Notes under the pieces: model-generated
Told to the model about the DNA's origin: nothing
Databases searched by the model: none
The model's input: the letters and a program-made list of their open reading frames with translations, nothing else
Made by a program: the position numbers and the translations under genes
NCBI GenBank assembly: GCA_036637375.1
Contig: JAVWMQ010000001.1
Span: forward strand, 1-64,000
Source of the DNA: JAVWMQ01 sp036637375
Lineage (GTDB): Bacteria > Bacillota > Clostridia > Peptostreptococcales > Anaerovoracaceae
Direction of reading: 5' to 3'
DNA: 64,000 nucleotides
Shown: piece by piece, positions 44,782-53,489 of the stretch
How positions within the stretch are numbered: the stretch's first letter is position 1
Layout of the letters: every line of letters begins with the position of its first letter

Positions 44782-45447
44782 ATGAATAAAAGTATATTTA
44801 CAGTAGCAGGGCCAATTATGATAGGGCCGTCAAGCTCCCATACTGCAGGAGCTGCCAAGATTGGCAGAGTGGCAAAACAAATTGTAAAAGAAGACTTTGA
44901 CAAGGTGGAGTTTTTGTTACATGGCTCTTTTGAAAAAACAGGAAAAGGGCATGGAACTGACAAGGCACTTCTAGCAGGAGTTATGGGCATTTTTGAAGAT
45001 GATGATCGTATACCAAAGGCTTTTGAGATAGCAAGAGAAAGAGGAATAGAGTTCAGTTTTGGAAGTGTGCAGTTAGAAAACGCACACGAAAATTCAGTTA
45101 GAATAACTTTTTATAAAGATGGCGATGTTTTGGGTAGAATTGAGGGGGCATCAATTGGTGGTGGAGAAATCCTAATTACTAAAATTGATGGATACGGCGT
45201 AAAGATAAGTGGTAACCTAAATACTATATTTGTGAGACAGGAAGATAAAAAAGGGGTAATAGGTCATATATCAAGTGTGCTTGCTGATGGTAATATTAAT
45301 ATTGCAACTATGAATGTTAGCAGAAGTGCCAAAAGTGAGGATGCCATGTGTATAATAGAGGTTGATGATAATATTTCTTCTGAAATTGCAGATAAGCTTG
45401 CTGATTTCAAGGTTATTAAATTTGTTAGAGTTATTGATATTGGCTAG
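44782..45447 (+). CDS. sdaAB: L-serine dehydratase, beta subunit
   Basis: A 221-residue subunit of the two-chain, 4Fe-4S-dependent L-serine ammonia-lyase, which turns serine into pyruvate and ammonia. The N-terminal motif GPIMIGPSSSHTAGAAKIG is diagnostic, and an ACT-like domain fills the C-terminal third (about 148-221). The alpha subunit gene follows after 8 bases. A GGGG ribosome binding site precedes the ATG. Confidence 0.95.
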   Translation: MNKSIFTVAGPIMIGPSSSHTAGAAKIGRVAKQIVKEDFDKVEFLLHGSFEKTGKGHGTDKALLAGVMGIFEDDDRIPKAFEIARERGIEFSFGSVQLENAHENSVRITFYKDGDVLGRIEGASIGGGEILITKIDGYGVKISGNLNTIFVRQEDKKGVIGHISSVLADGNINIATMNVSRSAKSEDAMCIIEVDDNISSEIADKLADFKVIKFVRVIDIG

Positions 45448-45455
45448 GAGGCAAA

Positions 45456-46313
45456 ATGTATAATAGTTTAAAGGGGATGCTTGCTGAGGCTTCAAATAGA
45501 AAAATGACACTTTGCGAGATAATTTTGGAAAACGAAACTAAGCACTCAGAAAAAAGTATTGAAGAAATTTTTGAAGAGCTTGAATATAGATGTGAAATAA
45601 TGAAGAATTCCACTCAAAGGGCGATTTTGGATAGTGATTCCCTAAAGGAAACATTTATTAGTGGAATGGCAAAAACTCAAGATGAATATGCAAATAGAGA
45701 CGATACTTTATGTGGCAAGACAATTAATAAAGTAATGGCAAGGGCTCTTTCTTGTAGCGAAGTTAATGCTGCTATGGGCAAAATTTGTGCAATGCCAACT
45801 GCAGGATCTTGTGGGATTGTCCCAGCTGTCCTTTTTACAGTGGCAGAAGAATGTAATGCTTCTAAAGAGGAATTGCTAAATGCTTTTGTTATTGCATCTG
45901 GAGTTGGTGCTGTTGTTGTTGAAAACGCTACAGTATCGGGTGCAGAGGGAGGCTGTCAAGCTGAATGCGGCGTTGCAGCAGGAATGGCAGCAGCAGGAGC
46001 GACCTACCTAAAGGGTGGAAGTAACGAGGAATGTATAGAAAGTTTTGCTATATCGTTAATTAATATTATGGGTTTAGTTTGTGATCCAGTAGCAGGATTA
46101 GTTCAAATACCTTGCGCACAGAGAAATGCTTCTCAAGGGGTGAATGCGCTTTTGAGTGCGGATTTGGCTCTTGGTGGAATGAAGTGTGGAATAGCTGCAG
46201 ATGATGTGATTGAGGCTATGTATAAGGTTGGCAAATTAATGCCAATACAGCACAAAGAAACTTCACTTGGTGGAATTGCTACAACTGAAAGTGGCAAAAG
46301 CTACAAAATATAG
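45456..46313 (+). CDS. sdaAA: L-serine dehydratase, alpha subunit
   Basis: A 285-residue subunit that holds the iron-sulfur catalytic site of the serine dehydratase. The motif AMPTAGSCGIVPAVLF and the later cysteines in GLVCDPVAGLVQIPCAQRN are the family's cluster ligands. It has an AGGAGG site. cbiG follows only 28 bases later without visible terminator or promoter, so read-through into the cobalamin genes is likely. Confidence 0.95.
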   Translation: MYNSLKGMLAEASNRKMTLCEIILENETKHSEKSIEEIFEELEYRCEIMKNSTQRAILDSDSLKETFISGMAKTQDEYANRDDTLCGKTINKVMARALSCSEVNAAMGKICAMPTAGSCGIVPAVLFTVAEECNASKEELLNAFVIASGVGAVVVENATVSGAEGGCQAECGVAAGMAAAGATYLKGGSNEECIESFAISLINIMGLVCDPVAGLVQIPCAQRNASQGVNALLSADLALGGMKCGIAADDVIEAMYKVGKLMPIQHKETSLGGIATTESGKSYKI

Positions 46314-46341
46314 AATACAAAGATCAAAGAAGAGGGCAAAT

Positions 46342-47331
46342 ATGAGAGCGGGAATAGTTTACTTTACTCCTCAAGGGGAGAATACTGCTACCAAAGTTAA
46401 GGCAGCATTAGAGCGTAAAAACTTTATATGTGAGTTTAGGAGCAAAGAGATTCCTCTAAAGGAATGGACTCAAGCTTGTTTCTTTGATTGCGACTTAATT
46501 GTATTTGTTTCAGCAACAGGAATTGCAGTGAGAACAATAGCACCATATTTAGTTTCAAAAACTGTGGATCCTGCTGTTGTTGTTTTAGATGATAAAGGGG
46601 ATTTTGTTATATCATTAGTATCTGGCCACATTGGCGGGGGAAATGACATAGCGAGAATGATAGGAGAAGAAATGGGAAGTACACCGGTAATAACGACATC
46701 AACGGATGTTAATGGAAAGCTTGCAATTGATGAGTGGGCAGTTAAAAATAATATGGTTATAGGCGATATGGCAATGGCAAAAAAAATTGCTATGTTTCTG
46801 TTAAAGGGAATAAAAGTTGGTATGGTAAGTCAAATTGACCTTGGAGATAATATGCCAAAGGATTTATTATTAAATGATCAAACTGATATAGGTGTTAATA
46901 TTTCTTGGAAAAGACAAAATGTGTTTTCTAGAGAATTAAAGCTAATACCAAAAAAGATTGCGCTTGGAATAGGTTGCAAAAAGGATACAGACAAAACTAC
47001 AATAGAAAAGGTAGTTTTGGCAAAGCTATTTGAAGAGGACATTGATTTTAGAGCAATTGATAGAATTGGAACTATAGATATTAAGAAGGATGAACAAGGT
47101 TTAATTGAGTTTTGTCGTGAACTTGATTGTGAAATGATTACATATACAGCAAAGGAACTTGAAGAAGCAGAAGGTGAATTTGAACCATCGGATTTTGTGA
47201 AAAGTGTTACGGGAACTGATAACGTTTGCCAGAGGGCTGCAACTTTAGTTAGTAATAATGGAGAAATATTATTTGAGAAGTTTGCCAAAGATGGGGTAAC
47301 TGTATCTGCGGCGGTTATAAAAGGAGAGTAA
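46342..47331 (+). CDS. cbiG: Cobalt-precorrin-5A hydrolase
   Basis: A 329-residue enzyme of the anaerobic cobalamin route that opens the delta-lactone ring of cobalt-precorrin-5A and releases acetaldehyde. The central motif VSGHIGGGNDIAR and the C-terminal CbiG domain beginning ALGIGCKKDTDK (about 213) are characteristic. I start it at the ATG at 46342 with an AGAGGG site; an in-frame TTG at 46267 lies within the sdaAA gene and is not credible. hemB follows after four bases. Confidence 0.93.
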   Translation: MRAGIVYFTPQGENTATKVKAALERKNFICEFRSKEIPLKEWTQACFFDCDLIVFVSATGIAVRTIAPYLVSKTVDPAVVVLDDKGDFVISLVSGHIGGGNDIARMIGEEMGSTPVITTSTDVNGKLAIDEWAVKNNMVIGDMAMAKKIAMFLLKGIKVGMVSQIDLGDNMPKDLLLNDQTDIGVNISWKRQNVFSRELKLIPKKIALGIGCKKDTDKTTIEKVVLAKLFEEDIDFRAIDRIGTIDIKKDEQGLIEFCRELDCEMITYTAKELEEAEGEFEPSDFVKSVTGTDNVCQRAATLVSNNGEILFEKFAKDGVTVSAAVIKGE

Positions 47332-47335
47332 AAAA

Positions 47336-48313
47336 ATGTTAATGAGACCAAGACGTATGAGAATGGATGAAAGAGTTAGGGATATGACTAGAGAAACTAG
47401 AATTTCCAAAAATTCATTAATTTATCCGATTTTTGTAGAAGAAGGAGAAGGTATTAAAAAGGAAATCGAAGCTATGCCAGGACAATATAGATATAGCCTT
47501 GATACCCTTGCTGAAGGGCTAAAAGAGGTTTATGATGCGGGAATTCGTAATGTAATGTTCTTTGGTGTACCTAAAGAAAAAGATCCTTGCGGACTTGGTG
47601 CTTATGACGAACATGGGATTGTTCAAGAGGCTTTTAGGGTGGCTAAAGCGGCTTTTCCTGAAATATACTATATAGGAGATGTTTGCATGTGTGAATACAC
47701 ATCTCATGGACATTGTGGAATAATTAAAGGTGACTCTGTAGATAATGACAAGACGCTTCCGTTGCTGGCAAAAACAGCAGTATCGCAGGTTAAAGCTGGT
47801 GCGAATATGGTTGCACCATCTGATATGATGGATGGTAGAGTTAAAGCAATTAGAGAAGCTTTAGATGCAGAAGGTTTCATTGATACACCAATTATGGCGT
47901 ATTCGGCTAAATATGCATCATACTTTTATGGGCCTTTTAGAGAGGCTGCAGGTTCAGATAACTTTAAGGGTGATAGAAAAACTTATCAGATGGATTTTCA
48001 CAATAGGAGAGAAGCTATCAAAGAAGTTATGCTTGATTTAGAAGAAGGCGCTGACATTGTTATGGTTAAACCTGCTCTTTCATATTTAGATATTATTAGA
48101 GAAATTAAGGATAATACTAACGTTCCTGTTGCAGCTTATAGCGTTAGTGGTGAATATGCAATGATTAAGGCGGCTGCCATTGCTGGAATGATTGATGAAG
48201 AAGGAATGATTGCTGAAACTACAACAAGCATTTACAGAGCTGGTGCAGATATGCTTATTACTTATTTTGCAAAAGAAATTGCAAAGCTAATTGATGAAGG
48301 GAGAATTGGATAA
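47336..48313 (+). CDS. hemB: Porphobilinogen synthase (delta-aminolevulinate dehydratase)
   Basis: A 325-residue enzyme that joins two aminolevulinate molecules to porphobilinogen. The Schiff-base lysines are K192 (MAYSAKYAS) and K245 (IVMVKPALSY). C117, C119 and C127 in DVCMCEYTSHGHCG mark the zinc-dependent class. The start follows the cbiG stop closely, and the stop overlaps the hemL start (TAATG), so the genes are coupled. Confidence 0.97.
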   Translation: MLMRPRRMRMDERVRDMTRETRISKNSLIYPIFVEEGEGIKKEIEAMPGQYRYSLDTLAEGLKEVYDAGIRNVMFFGVPKEKDPCGLGAYDEHGIVQEAFRVAKAAFPEIYYIGDVCMCEYTSHGHCGIIKGDSVDNDKTLPLLAKTAVSQVKAGANMVAPSDMMDGRVKAIREALDAEGFIDTPIMAYSAKYASYFYGPFREAAGSDNFKGDRKTYQMDFHNRREAIKEVMLDLEEGADIVMVKPALSYLDIIREIKDNTNVPVAAYSVSGEYAMIKAAAIAGMIDEEGMIAETTTSIYRAGADMLITYFAKEIAKLIDEGRIG

Positions 48314-49605
48314 TGAACGAAATTAAAAGATCAAGAGAGCTGTTTGAAGAAGCAAAAAAATACATTCCAGGAGGAGTAAATAGTCCAGCTAGAGCTTTTC
48401 AGGCGGTAAAAGATACTCCAAGATTTATCGAAAAAGCTGATGGCGCATATATTTATGATGCTGATGGAAATAAGTATATAGATTATATTGGTTCTTGGGG
48501 GCCAATGATTCTTGGAAATAACAGTACCGTTGTTCGTGAGGCAGTAGAGGAGAGACTTAAACTTGGTCTTAGCTTTGGTGCGGCAACAGAAATAGAAATA
48601 AAAATGGCAAAGTTAATGAATGAAATGGTTCCGTCTATGGAAATGATGAGAATGGTTACGTCAGGAACAGAAGCTACAATGAGTGCTATTAGAGCGGCTA
48701 GGGGTTATACTGGTAGAGATAAGGTTATTAAGTTTGAAGGTTGTTACCATGGACATCATGATGCTTTGCTAGTTAAAGCTGGTTCAGGATTGATTTATGA
48801 TGGTGGAGCAACTCCAGATAGTGCAGGTGTAACAAAGGGAACTGCCAAAGATACACTCCTTGCACTATATAATGACCTTGAAAGTGTATATAAACATTTT
48901 GAGGAAAACAAAGGTGAAATTGCTGCAATAATTGTAGAACCAGTAGCGGCAAATATGGGGGTAGTTATTCCGGCTCCAGGATTCCTTGAAGGACTTAGAG
49001 ACGTTTGTACTAGAGAAGGTGCTGTTCTTATTTTTGATGAAGTAATTACAGGATTTAGACTTGATGCAGGTGGAGCTCAAAAGCTTCTAAATGTTAAACC
49101 AGATATGACTACTTTTGGCAAGATTATTGGTGGAGGAATGCCAGTTGGATGTTACGGTGGTAAAAGAGAAATCATGGAAATGGTAGCTCCAGTTGGACCG
49201 GTTTATCAGGCTGGAACTTTAGCTGGTAATCCAGTTGCAATGGCTGCAGGAATTGCACAATTAACTTATCTAAGAGATAACAAAGAAGTTTACGAAAATA
49301 TTAATAGATTAACAGATAAGCTATTTGATGGTATCAAAGAAATTCTAGATGTATCAAAGAGCAATCTAACATTTAACAAAATCGGTTCAATAGGATCACT
49401 TTTCTTTACAGAAAATCCTGTTACTGACTTTGCATCAGCTAAGACTTCTGATGTAGGCAGGTACAGTGAATACTTTAAACATATGCTTGGTAATGGTAGC
49501 TATATTGCACCTGCACAATTTGAAGCTATGTTTATGTCAAATGCACATACAGACGAAGAAATTTCAAAAACACTAAAGACAATAGGAGAATTCTTTGGAG
49601 TATAG
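48313..49605 (+). CDS. hemL: Glutamate-1-semialdehyde 2,1-aminomutase
   Basis: A 430-residue PLP enzyme that converts glutamate-1-semialdehyde to 5-aminolevulinate, the step after HemA. The PLP lysine is K270 in TTFGKIIGGGMPVG, and the motif GCYHGHHDALLVKAGSG is typical of HemL. Length is standard. It shares a base with the hemB stop codon. Confidence 0.97.
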   Translation: MNEIKRSRELFEEAKKYIPGGVNSPARAFQAVKDTPRFIEKADGAYIYDADGNKYIDYIGSWGPMILGNNSTVVREAVEERLKLGLSFGAATEIEIKMAKLMNEMVPSMEMMRMVTSGTEATMSAIRAARGYTGRDKVIKFEGCYHGHHDALLVKAGSGLIYDGGATPDSAGVTKGTAKDTLLALYNDLESVYKHFEENKGEIAAIIVEPVAANMGVVIPAPGFLEGLRDVCTREGAVLIFDEVITGFRLDAGGAQKLLNVKPDMTTFGKIIGGGMPVGCYGGKREIMEMVAPVGPVYQAGTLAGNPVAMAAGIAQLTYLRDNKEVYENINRLTDKLFDGIKEILDVSKSNLTFNKIGSIGSLFFTENPVTDFASAKTSDVGRYSEYFKHMLGNGSYIAPAQFEAMFMSNAHTDEEISKTLKTIGEFFGV

Positions 49606-49620
49606 AAGTGGAGAAATATT

Positions 49621-50844
49621 ATGAAGGTAGTTAATATAATTGGGATTGGCATGGGAAACCCTCAAACGATTACGCTTTGGGGACAATCAGCTATTTCAGA
49701 AAGTACATTCTTAATTGGAGCAAAGAGAATGGTCGACGCTTTCAAAAAAGATGGTGTAGACGTTTTTTATGGTATTAACCCAGAAGAAATAATAGCAGAA
49801 ATAAATAAGAGAGATGAAAATGAAAATATTGCAGTGCTAATGTCTGGCGATGTAGGGTTTTATAGCGGTGCAAAAAAGCTAAAATCAATGATGTTTGAAT
49901 TATGCGATAATGCTTATGTTACTCTTGTACCTGGGCTTAGTTCGCTTCAATATTTTGCGGCAGCAATTGGTATTAGTTGGGATGATGCAAAAGTCGTAAG
50001 TCTTCATGGGAGAAATGGAAATCCTCTTGGAGAAGTTCTTTCAAACAAAAAGACTTTTTTCTTACTGGGTAAGGATAATACACCTGCAAAGGTTTGCTCA
50101 ATGCTAACTGAGTTTGGTCTTGGCGATTTAGAAGTATTTGTTGGCGCACAGCTTTCATATGAAGAGGAGTTTATCTTTACAAACAAGGCTTCTATTGTGG
50201 CAAATATGGAATTTGACCCGCTAAGCGTTATGATGGTAATTAACGAGGAAGCTGGAACAAATGGGGCTAGGGTTCATGGTATTAGTGACGATGAATTTAT
50301 TAGAGGAAGTGTTCCAATGACTAAGGAAGAAGTTAGAAGTGTTTCTATTTCTAAGCTTGGAATATGTCCAAATGATGTGGTTTATGATGTTGGTGCTGGT
50401 ACAGGTTCTGTTTCAATTGAAATGGCGTTACAAGCTCAAAAGGGATTTGTATTTGCAATTGAAACTAACAAAGATGCAGTTTCTCTTTTACACCAAAATA
50501 AGGAGAATTTCAAAGTACAGAATCTAAAGGTTATTGAAGGACTTGCCCCAAATGCTATGGTTGATTTGCCAGTGCCAGATAAGGCATTTATAGGAGGTAG
50601 CAAAGGAAACCTGGAAAGTATTTTGGAGTTATTGCTTCAAAAAAATGAAGATATAAGAGTTGTAATTAATGCTATAGCTCTTGAAACTGTAGGCGAAGCG
50701 ATTAAAGCCTTAGATAAATTTAATATGGCGTGTGATATCGTGCAGATAGGAACAGCAAGGACCAAAGTTGCAGGGAAATATCATATGATGAATGGACTAA
50801 ACCCAGTGTTTGTAATTACTGGGCAGAGAATAAAAGAGGTTTAA
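49621..50844 (+). CDS. cbiET: Fused cobalt-precorrin C5/C15 methyltransferase-decarboxylase (CbiE-CbiT)
   Basis: A 407-residue fusion. Residues 1-~200 are CbiE, a tetrapyrrole methylase that methylates C5 (start VVNIIGIGMGNPQTITLWG, then MSGDVGFYSGAKKL). Residues ~215-405 are CbiT, a Rossmann methyltransferase (SAM motif YDVGAGTGSVSIE at about 254-266) that methylates C15 and removes the C12 acetate carboxyl. The same order is found in CobL of the aerobic route. A GTGGAGAAA site precedes the start, and cbiA follows after two bases. Confidence 0.93.
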   Translation: MKVVNIIGIGMGNPQTITLWGQSAISESTFLIGAKRMVDAFKKDGVDVFYGINPEEIIAEINKRDENENIAVLMSGDVGFYSGAKKLKSMMFELCDNAYVTLVPGLSSLQYFAAAIGISWDDAKVVSLHGRNGNPLGEVLSNKKTFFLLGKDNTPAKVCSMLTEFGLGDLEVFVGAQLSYEEEFIFTNKASIVANMEFDPLSVMMVINEEAGTNGARVHGISDDEFIRGSVPMTKEEVRSVSISKLGICPNDVVYDVGAGTGSVSIEMALQAQKGFVFAIETNKDAVSLLHQNKENFKVQNLKVIEGLAPNAMVDLPVPDKAFIGGSKGNLESILELLLQKNEDIRVVINAIALETVGEAIKALDKFNMACDIVQIGTARTKVAGKYHMMNGLNPVFVITGQRIKEV

Positions 50845-50846
50845 TA

Positions 50847-52271
50847 ATGGCGACTATCAAACAAGATGTTGGACGAATTATACTTGCGGCAACTAATAGT
50901 GGTTCGGGCAAGACGACTGTAACTTGTGGTATTTTAAAGGCACTCAAAGATAATGCTGAGAATATTAAAGCATTTAAATGTGGGCCAGACTACATTGACC
51001 CGATGTTTCATAGTGAGGTGCTTGGGATTTCCTCTAGGAACCTAGACTTGTTTTTTACTGATGAAAATTTAACTAAGTATCTTCTTGCAAATAGCACCAA
51101 AGATGGAAGTTTTGCTGTTATGGAAGGTGTTATGGGATATTATGATGGCCTTGGAGGTGTGACTACAACTGCAAGCACTTATGACCTTGCTAGGGTTACA
51201 AATACACCTGTGATTTTGGTAGTTGATTGCAAAGGTAAATCTACATCAATTGTTGCTGAAATTAAAGGATTTATGGAATACAAAAAAGATAGCAATATTA
51301 AGGCTGTAATTTTAAATCGAATTTCGGGAATGATGTATCCTATGATTAAGAATTTAATCGAAAAAGAGTTACCTGTTAAGGTTGCTGGGTACTTGCCAAT
51401 TTTAAATAACTGTTCAATTGAAAGTCGACATCTTGGGCTGATTACAGCAAGTGAAATTGGAAACCTAAAAGAGATAATAGAGAATATTGGTAGTGCTGCT
51501 AAGGAAACAATAGATTTATCCATGCTTGTTGAAATTGGAAAAGAAGCAGAGGCGATACAGTATGACGACAGTCAAATTTCCAAGATTCAAAGGCTAGGGA
51601 ATGTTAGAATTGCAGTGGCTATGGATAAGGCGTTTTGCTTTTATTACAAGGATAATTTGGAACTTTTGGAGAAACTGGGGGGAGAATTAGTTTACTTTAG
51701 CCCAGTTGATGGAGAACCTCTACCGCAAAATATTGGAGGCGTTATCCTTGGCGGAGGCTATCCAGAACTTTACCTTAGAGAACTGGAGGCGAACAAACAT
51801 CTTAGAGAAGAAATAAATATGCGTGTCAAAGATGGAATGCCAATTCTGGCAGAGTGTGGCGGATTTATGTATCTACACAAATGGATTAAAGATGATGATG
51901 GGAAGTCATTTGATATGGTAGGTGTGATAGATGGAGGATCATTTCCAACAGGTAAGCTTGGCAGATTTGGGTATATTGATGTAACAATCCAAAGGGATAC
52001 AGTTGCAGGGCAAAAGGGAATGAAACTAAAGGCCCATGAATTTCATTACTGGGACTCTCAAAAAACAGGAGATGCCTGTATGGCGGCAAAACCAGTAGGT
52101 AGCCGTAAATGGGAGTGTATTTGTAGTGATAATGAAATGTTTGTTGGATATCCACACTTTCATTACTATTCAAATTTAGAATTTCCAAGAAATTTTATAA
52201 GTAAATGTATAGAGTATAGTAATACCAAAAATAACCCAGTCAATCCATGTAAAAGGGTGGTGGATATCTAA
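50847..52271 (+). CDS. cbiA: Cobyrinic acid a,c-diamide synthase
   Basis: A 474-residue ATP- and glutamine-dependent enzyme that amidates the a and c side chains of cobyrinate. The N-terminal synthetase half has a P-loop GSGKTT (19-24) and FKCGPDYIDPMFH; the C-terminal glutamine amidotransferase half has the nucleophile C337 in LAECGGFMYL and a late HEFHYWDS block. It ends this first cobalamin gene run; a new promoter follows 40 bases later. Confidence 0.95.
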   Translation: MATIKQDVGRIILAATNSGSGKTTVTCGILKALKDNAENIKAFKCGPDYIDPMFHSEVLGISSRNLDLFFTDENLTKYLLANSTKDGSFAVMEGVMGYYDGLGGVTTTASTYDLARVTNTPVILVVDCKGKSTSIVAEIKGFMEYKKDSNIKAVILNRISGMMYPMIKNLIEKELPVKVAGYLPILNNCSIESRHLGLITASEIGNLKEIIENIGSAAKETIDLSMLVEIGKEAEAIQYDDSQISKIQRLGNVRIAVAMDKAFCFYYKDNLELLEKLGGELVYFSPVDGEPLPQNIGGVILGGGYPELYLRELEANKHLREEINMRVKDGMPILAECGGFMYLHKWIKDDDGKSFDMVGVIDGGSFPTGKLGRFGYIDVTIQRDTVAGQKGMKLKAHEFHYWDSQKTGDACMAAKPVGSRKWECICSDNEMFVGYPHFHYYSNLEFPRNFISKCIEYSNTKNNPVNPCKRVVDI

Positions 52272-52311
52272 AAACCCACTTTTAATATTTTATTAAACAA
52301 GAACATTTTAA

Positions 52312-52340
52312 TTGACTTTAATAATGTTAAGGTTTATAAT
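52312..52340 (+). promoter_or_regulatory. Promoter of the DUF2089/membrane protein pair
   Basis: TTGACT and TATAAT separated by 17 bases, ending 26 bases before the start. The spacer contains TTAAGGTT (52327-52334), which also occurs in the palindrome at 41409-41430. Confidence 0.85.
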
Positions 52341-52366
52341 TAATATTATTAAAGGAGGGGGAAGGG

Positions 52367-52666
52367 ATGTCGATTGAAATTGTTCCTGAATGGATGCTAA
52401 ACCTCGATGACGAAGATGTATCTTTTATTAAAAAATTCCTTTTGGCTTCGGGATCTCTAAAAGAGATTGCAAATCAATATGAGGTAACTTATCCTACAGT
52501 GAGGCTAAGGCTGGATAAGTTGATACAAAAAATTCAGATAAGTGAAGATGTTGCTAATGAGCCATACATTTCTCTTATTAAACGGCTAGCGTTAAATGAT
52601 AAAGTGGATTTTGATACTGCCAAACTGTTGATTTCTGAATACAAAAAAACGAAAGGAGTGGAGTAA
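52367..52666 (+). CDS. DUF2089-family helix-turn-helix protein
   Basis: A 99-residue protein whose first half (WMLNLDDEDVSFIKKFLLAS, then GSLKEIANQYEVTYPTVRLR) matches the DNA-binding-like part of DUF2089 proteins. The zinc-ribbon that opens many members is missing. It has a consensus promoter and an AGGAGGGGGAAGG site. The next gene, a small membrane protein, starts one base after its stop, so the pair may be a regulator with a membrane partner. Targets are unknown; the gene sits between two halves of the cobalamin cluster. Confidence 0.78.
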   Translation: MSIEIVPEWMLNLDDEDVSFIKKFLLASGSLKEIANQYEVTYPTVRLRLDKLIQKIQISEDVANEPYISLIKRLALNDKVDFDTAKLLISEYKKTKGVE

Positions 52667-52667
52667 G

Positions 52668-52991
52668 GTGAAGAATGTAACAATTATACTGTTTATTGTT
52701 AGTGCACTATTAGTAGGAAGCGTTTTTCTTCAAATATTTTTGTCTAAGAAGAAAAACAAATGGCTGGGACTTATACTTCCGACAATCACGCTGCTGTATT
52801 CGTTGCTGATGGTTTTCAATATAGCAGCTTTTGATGGTATGACTGGCGGTGAAGTGTTTAGGCTTATTGCAAAAACATTTCTGCTTAACAACATACCGAC
52901 GATTGTTTTGCTAGGTATTTATTTTGGGAGTAGAGAAAAAATAAAAATTCGGTCTCAACTGGACAAGATGAACATTCAGGATTTAGACTAA
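52668..52991 (+). CDS. Small membrane protein paired with the DUF2089 gene
   Basis: A 107-residue protein with three likely membrane helices (about 3-24, 32-54 and 66-86) and a charged C-terminal tail. It begins with GTG at 52668, with AAGGAG 10 bases upstream. I recognise no family. Its tight coupling to the DUF2089 gene suggests a membrane partner or modulator. A terminator follows 19 bases after the stop. Confidence 0.75.
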   Translation: MKNVTIILFIVSALLVGSVFLQIFLSKKKNKWLGLILPTITLLYSLLMVFNIAAFDGMTGGEVFRLIAKTFLLNNIPTIVLLGIYFGSREKIKIRSQLDKMNIQDLD

Positions 52992-53010
52992 TTGTTTATG
53001 ATAAAAGTAT

Positions 53011-53047
53011 GGGCAAACCTTGCTAACAAGCTTGGTTTGCCCTTTTT
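53011..53047 (+). terminator. Terminator after the DUF2089/membrane pair
   Basis: Stem GGGCAAACC/GGTTTGCCC with inner pairs near the loop, followed by TTTTT. Confidence 0.9.
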
Positions 53048-53141
53048 CTATTTTCACCATCCTTATGGGAGTATCTGCCAAAATAAACTAGGGCTATTTT
53101 TATTTTTGCATTGTAAATCAGTGCTTTGGGAACAGTTTTTG

Positions 53142-53170
53142 TTGAAATATATAGGATATGATGGTATAAT
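53142..53170 (+). promoter_or_regulatory. Promoter of the cobalamin riboswitch transcript
   Basis: TTGAAA and TATAAT are 17 bases apart, and the -10 is extended (TGGTATAAT). Transcription would start just before the riboswitch. Confidence 0.85.
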
Positions 53171-53185
53171 AGGAGGGTACAATTT

Positions 53186-53358
53186 AGATATCTAGGTGCT
53201 CAGTAATTTCCTGCTGAGGTAATAGGGAAGTCGGGTTTAAATCCCGCGCGGTCACGCCGCTGTATTGGACGAGTTATATTCACTAGCATCACTGTTAATT
53301 ATGGGAAGATTAGAATATAATGTTGACGCCTAAGCCAGAAAACCTGCCTGTGATATAG
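53186..53358 (+). promoter_or_regulatory. Cobalamin riboswitch aptamer
   Basis: Conserved blocks in order: AGGTGCT, GGTAATAGGGAA, the core TTTAAATCCCGCGCGGTCACG, then CCGCTGT, and the B12 box AAGCCAGAAAACCTGCCTG (53332-53350, one variant base near the middle). A closing stem pairs ATATC (53188-53192) with GATAT (53352-53356). It lies before the cobalt transporter genes, where it should reduce expression when adenosylcobalamin is abundant. Confidence 0.94.
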
Positions 53359-53472
53359 GTCTTTAATTTTATTAAAGACACATACATTTTCTTACGAAGG
53401 ATGAGGAAGTGTAATAATCAGGGCTATGCCCAATTATTGCACTGTTTCAAATGTTTGAAATAGTGTTTTTTT
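53359..53472 (+). terminator. Expression platform of the cobalamin riboswitch, with terminator
   Basis: A 9-bp hairpin (53359-53379) is followed by a long hairpin (53409-53442, GTGTAATAAT pairing with ATTATTGCAC around a GGG/CCC tip). The terminator stem CACTGTTTCAA/TTGAAATAGTG (53440-53465) follows with seven T residues. The long hairpin and the terminator share bases 53440-53442, so they compete at that point. Confidence 0.82.
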
Positions 53473-53489
53473 AATTTAAGGAGGGAAAA

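Noticed and set aside
51179..51523. Antisense reading frame opposite cbiA
   Set aside because: It is a shadow of the cbiA frame with no start signals.
52992..53195. A 67-codon reading frame after the small membrane protein gene
   Set aside because: It runs through a strong terminator hairpin and a promoter, has no ribosome binding site and the composition of read-through non-coding DNA.
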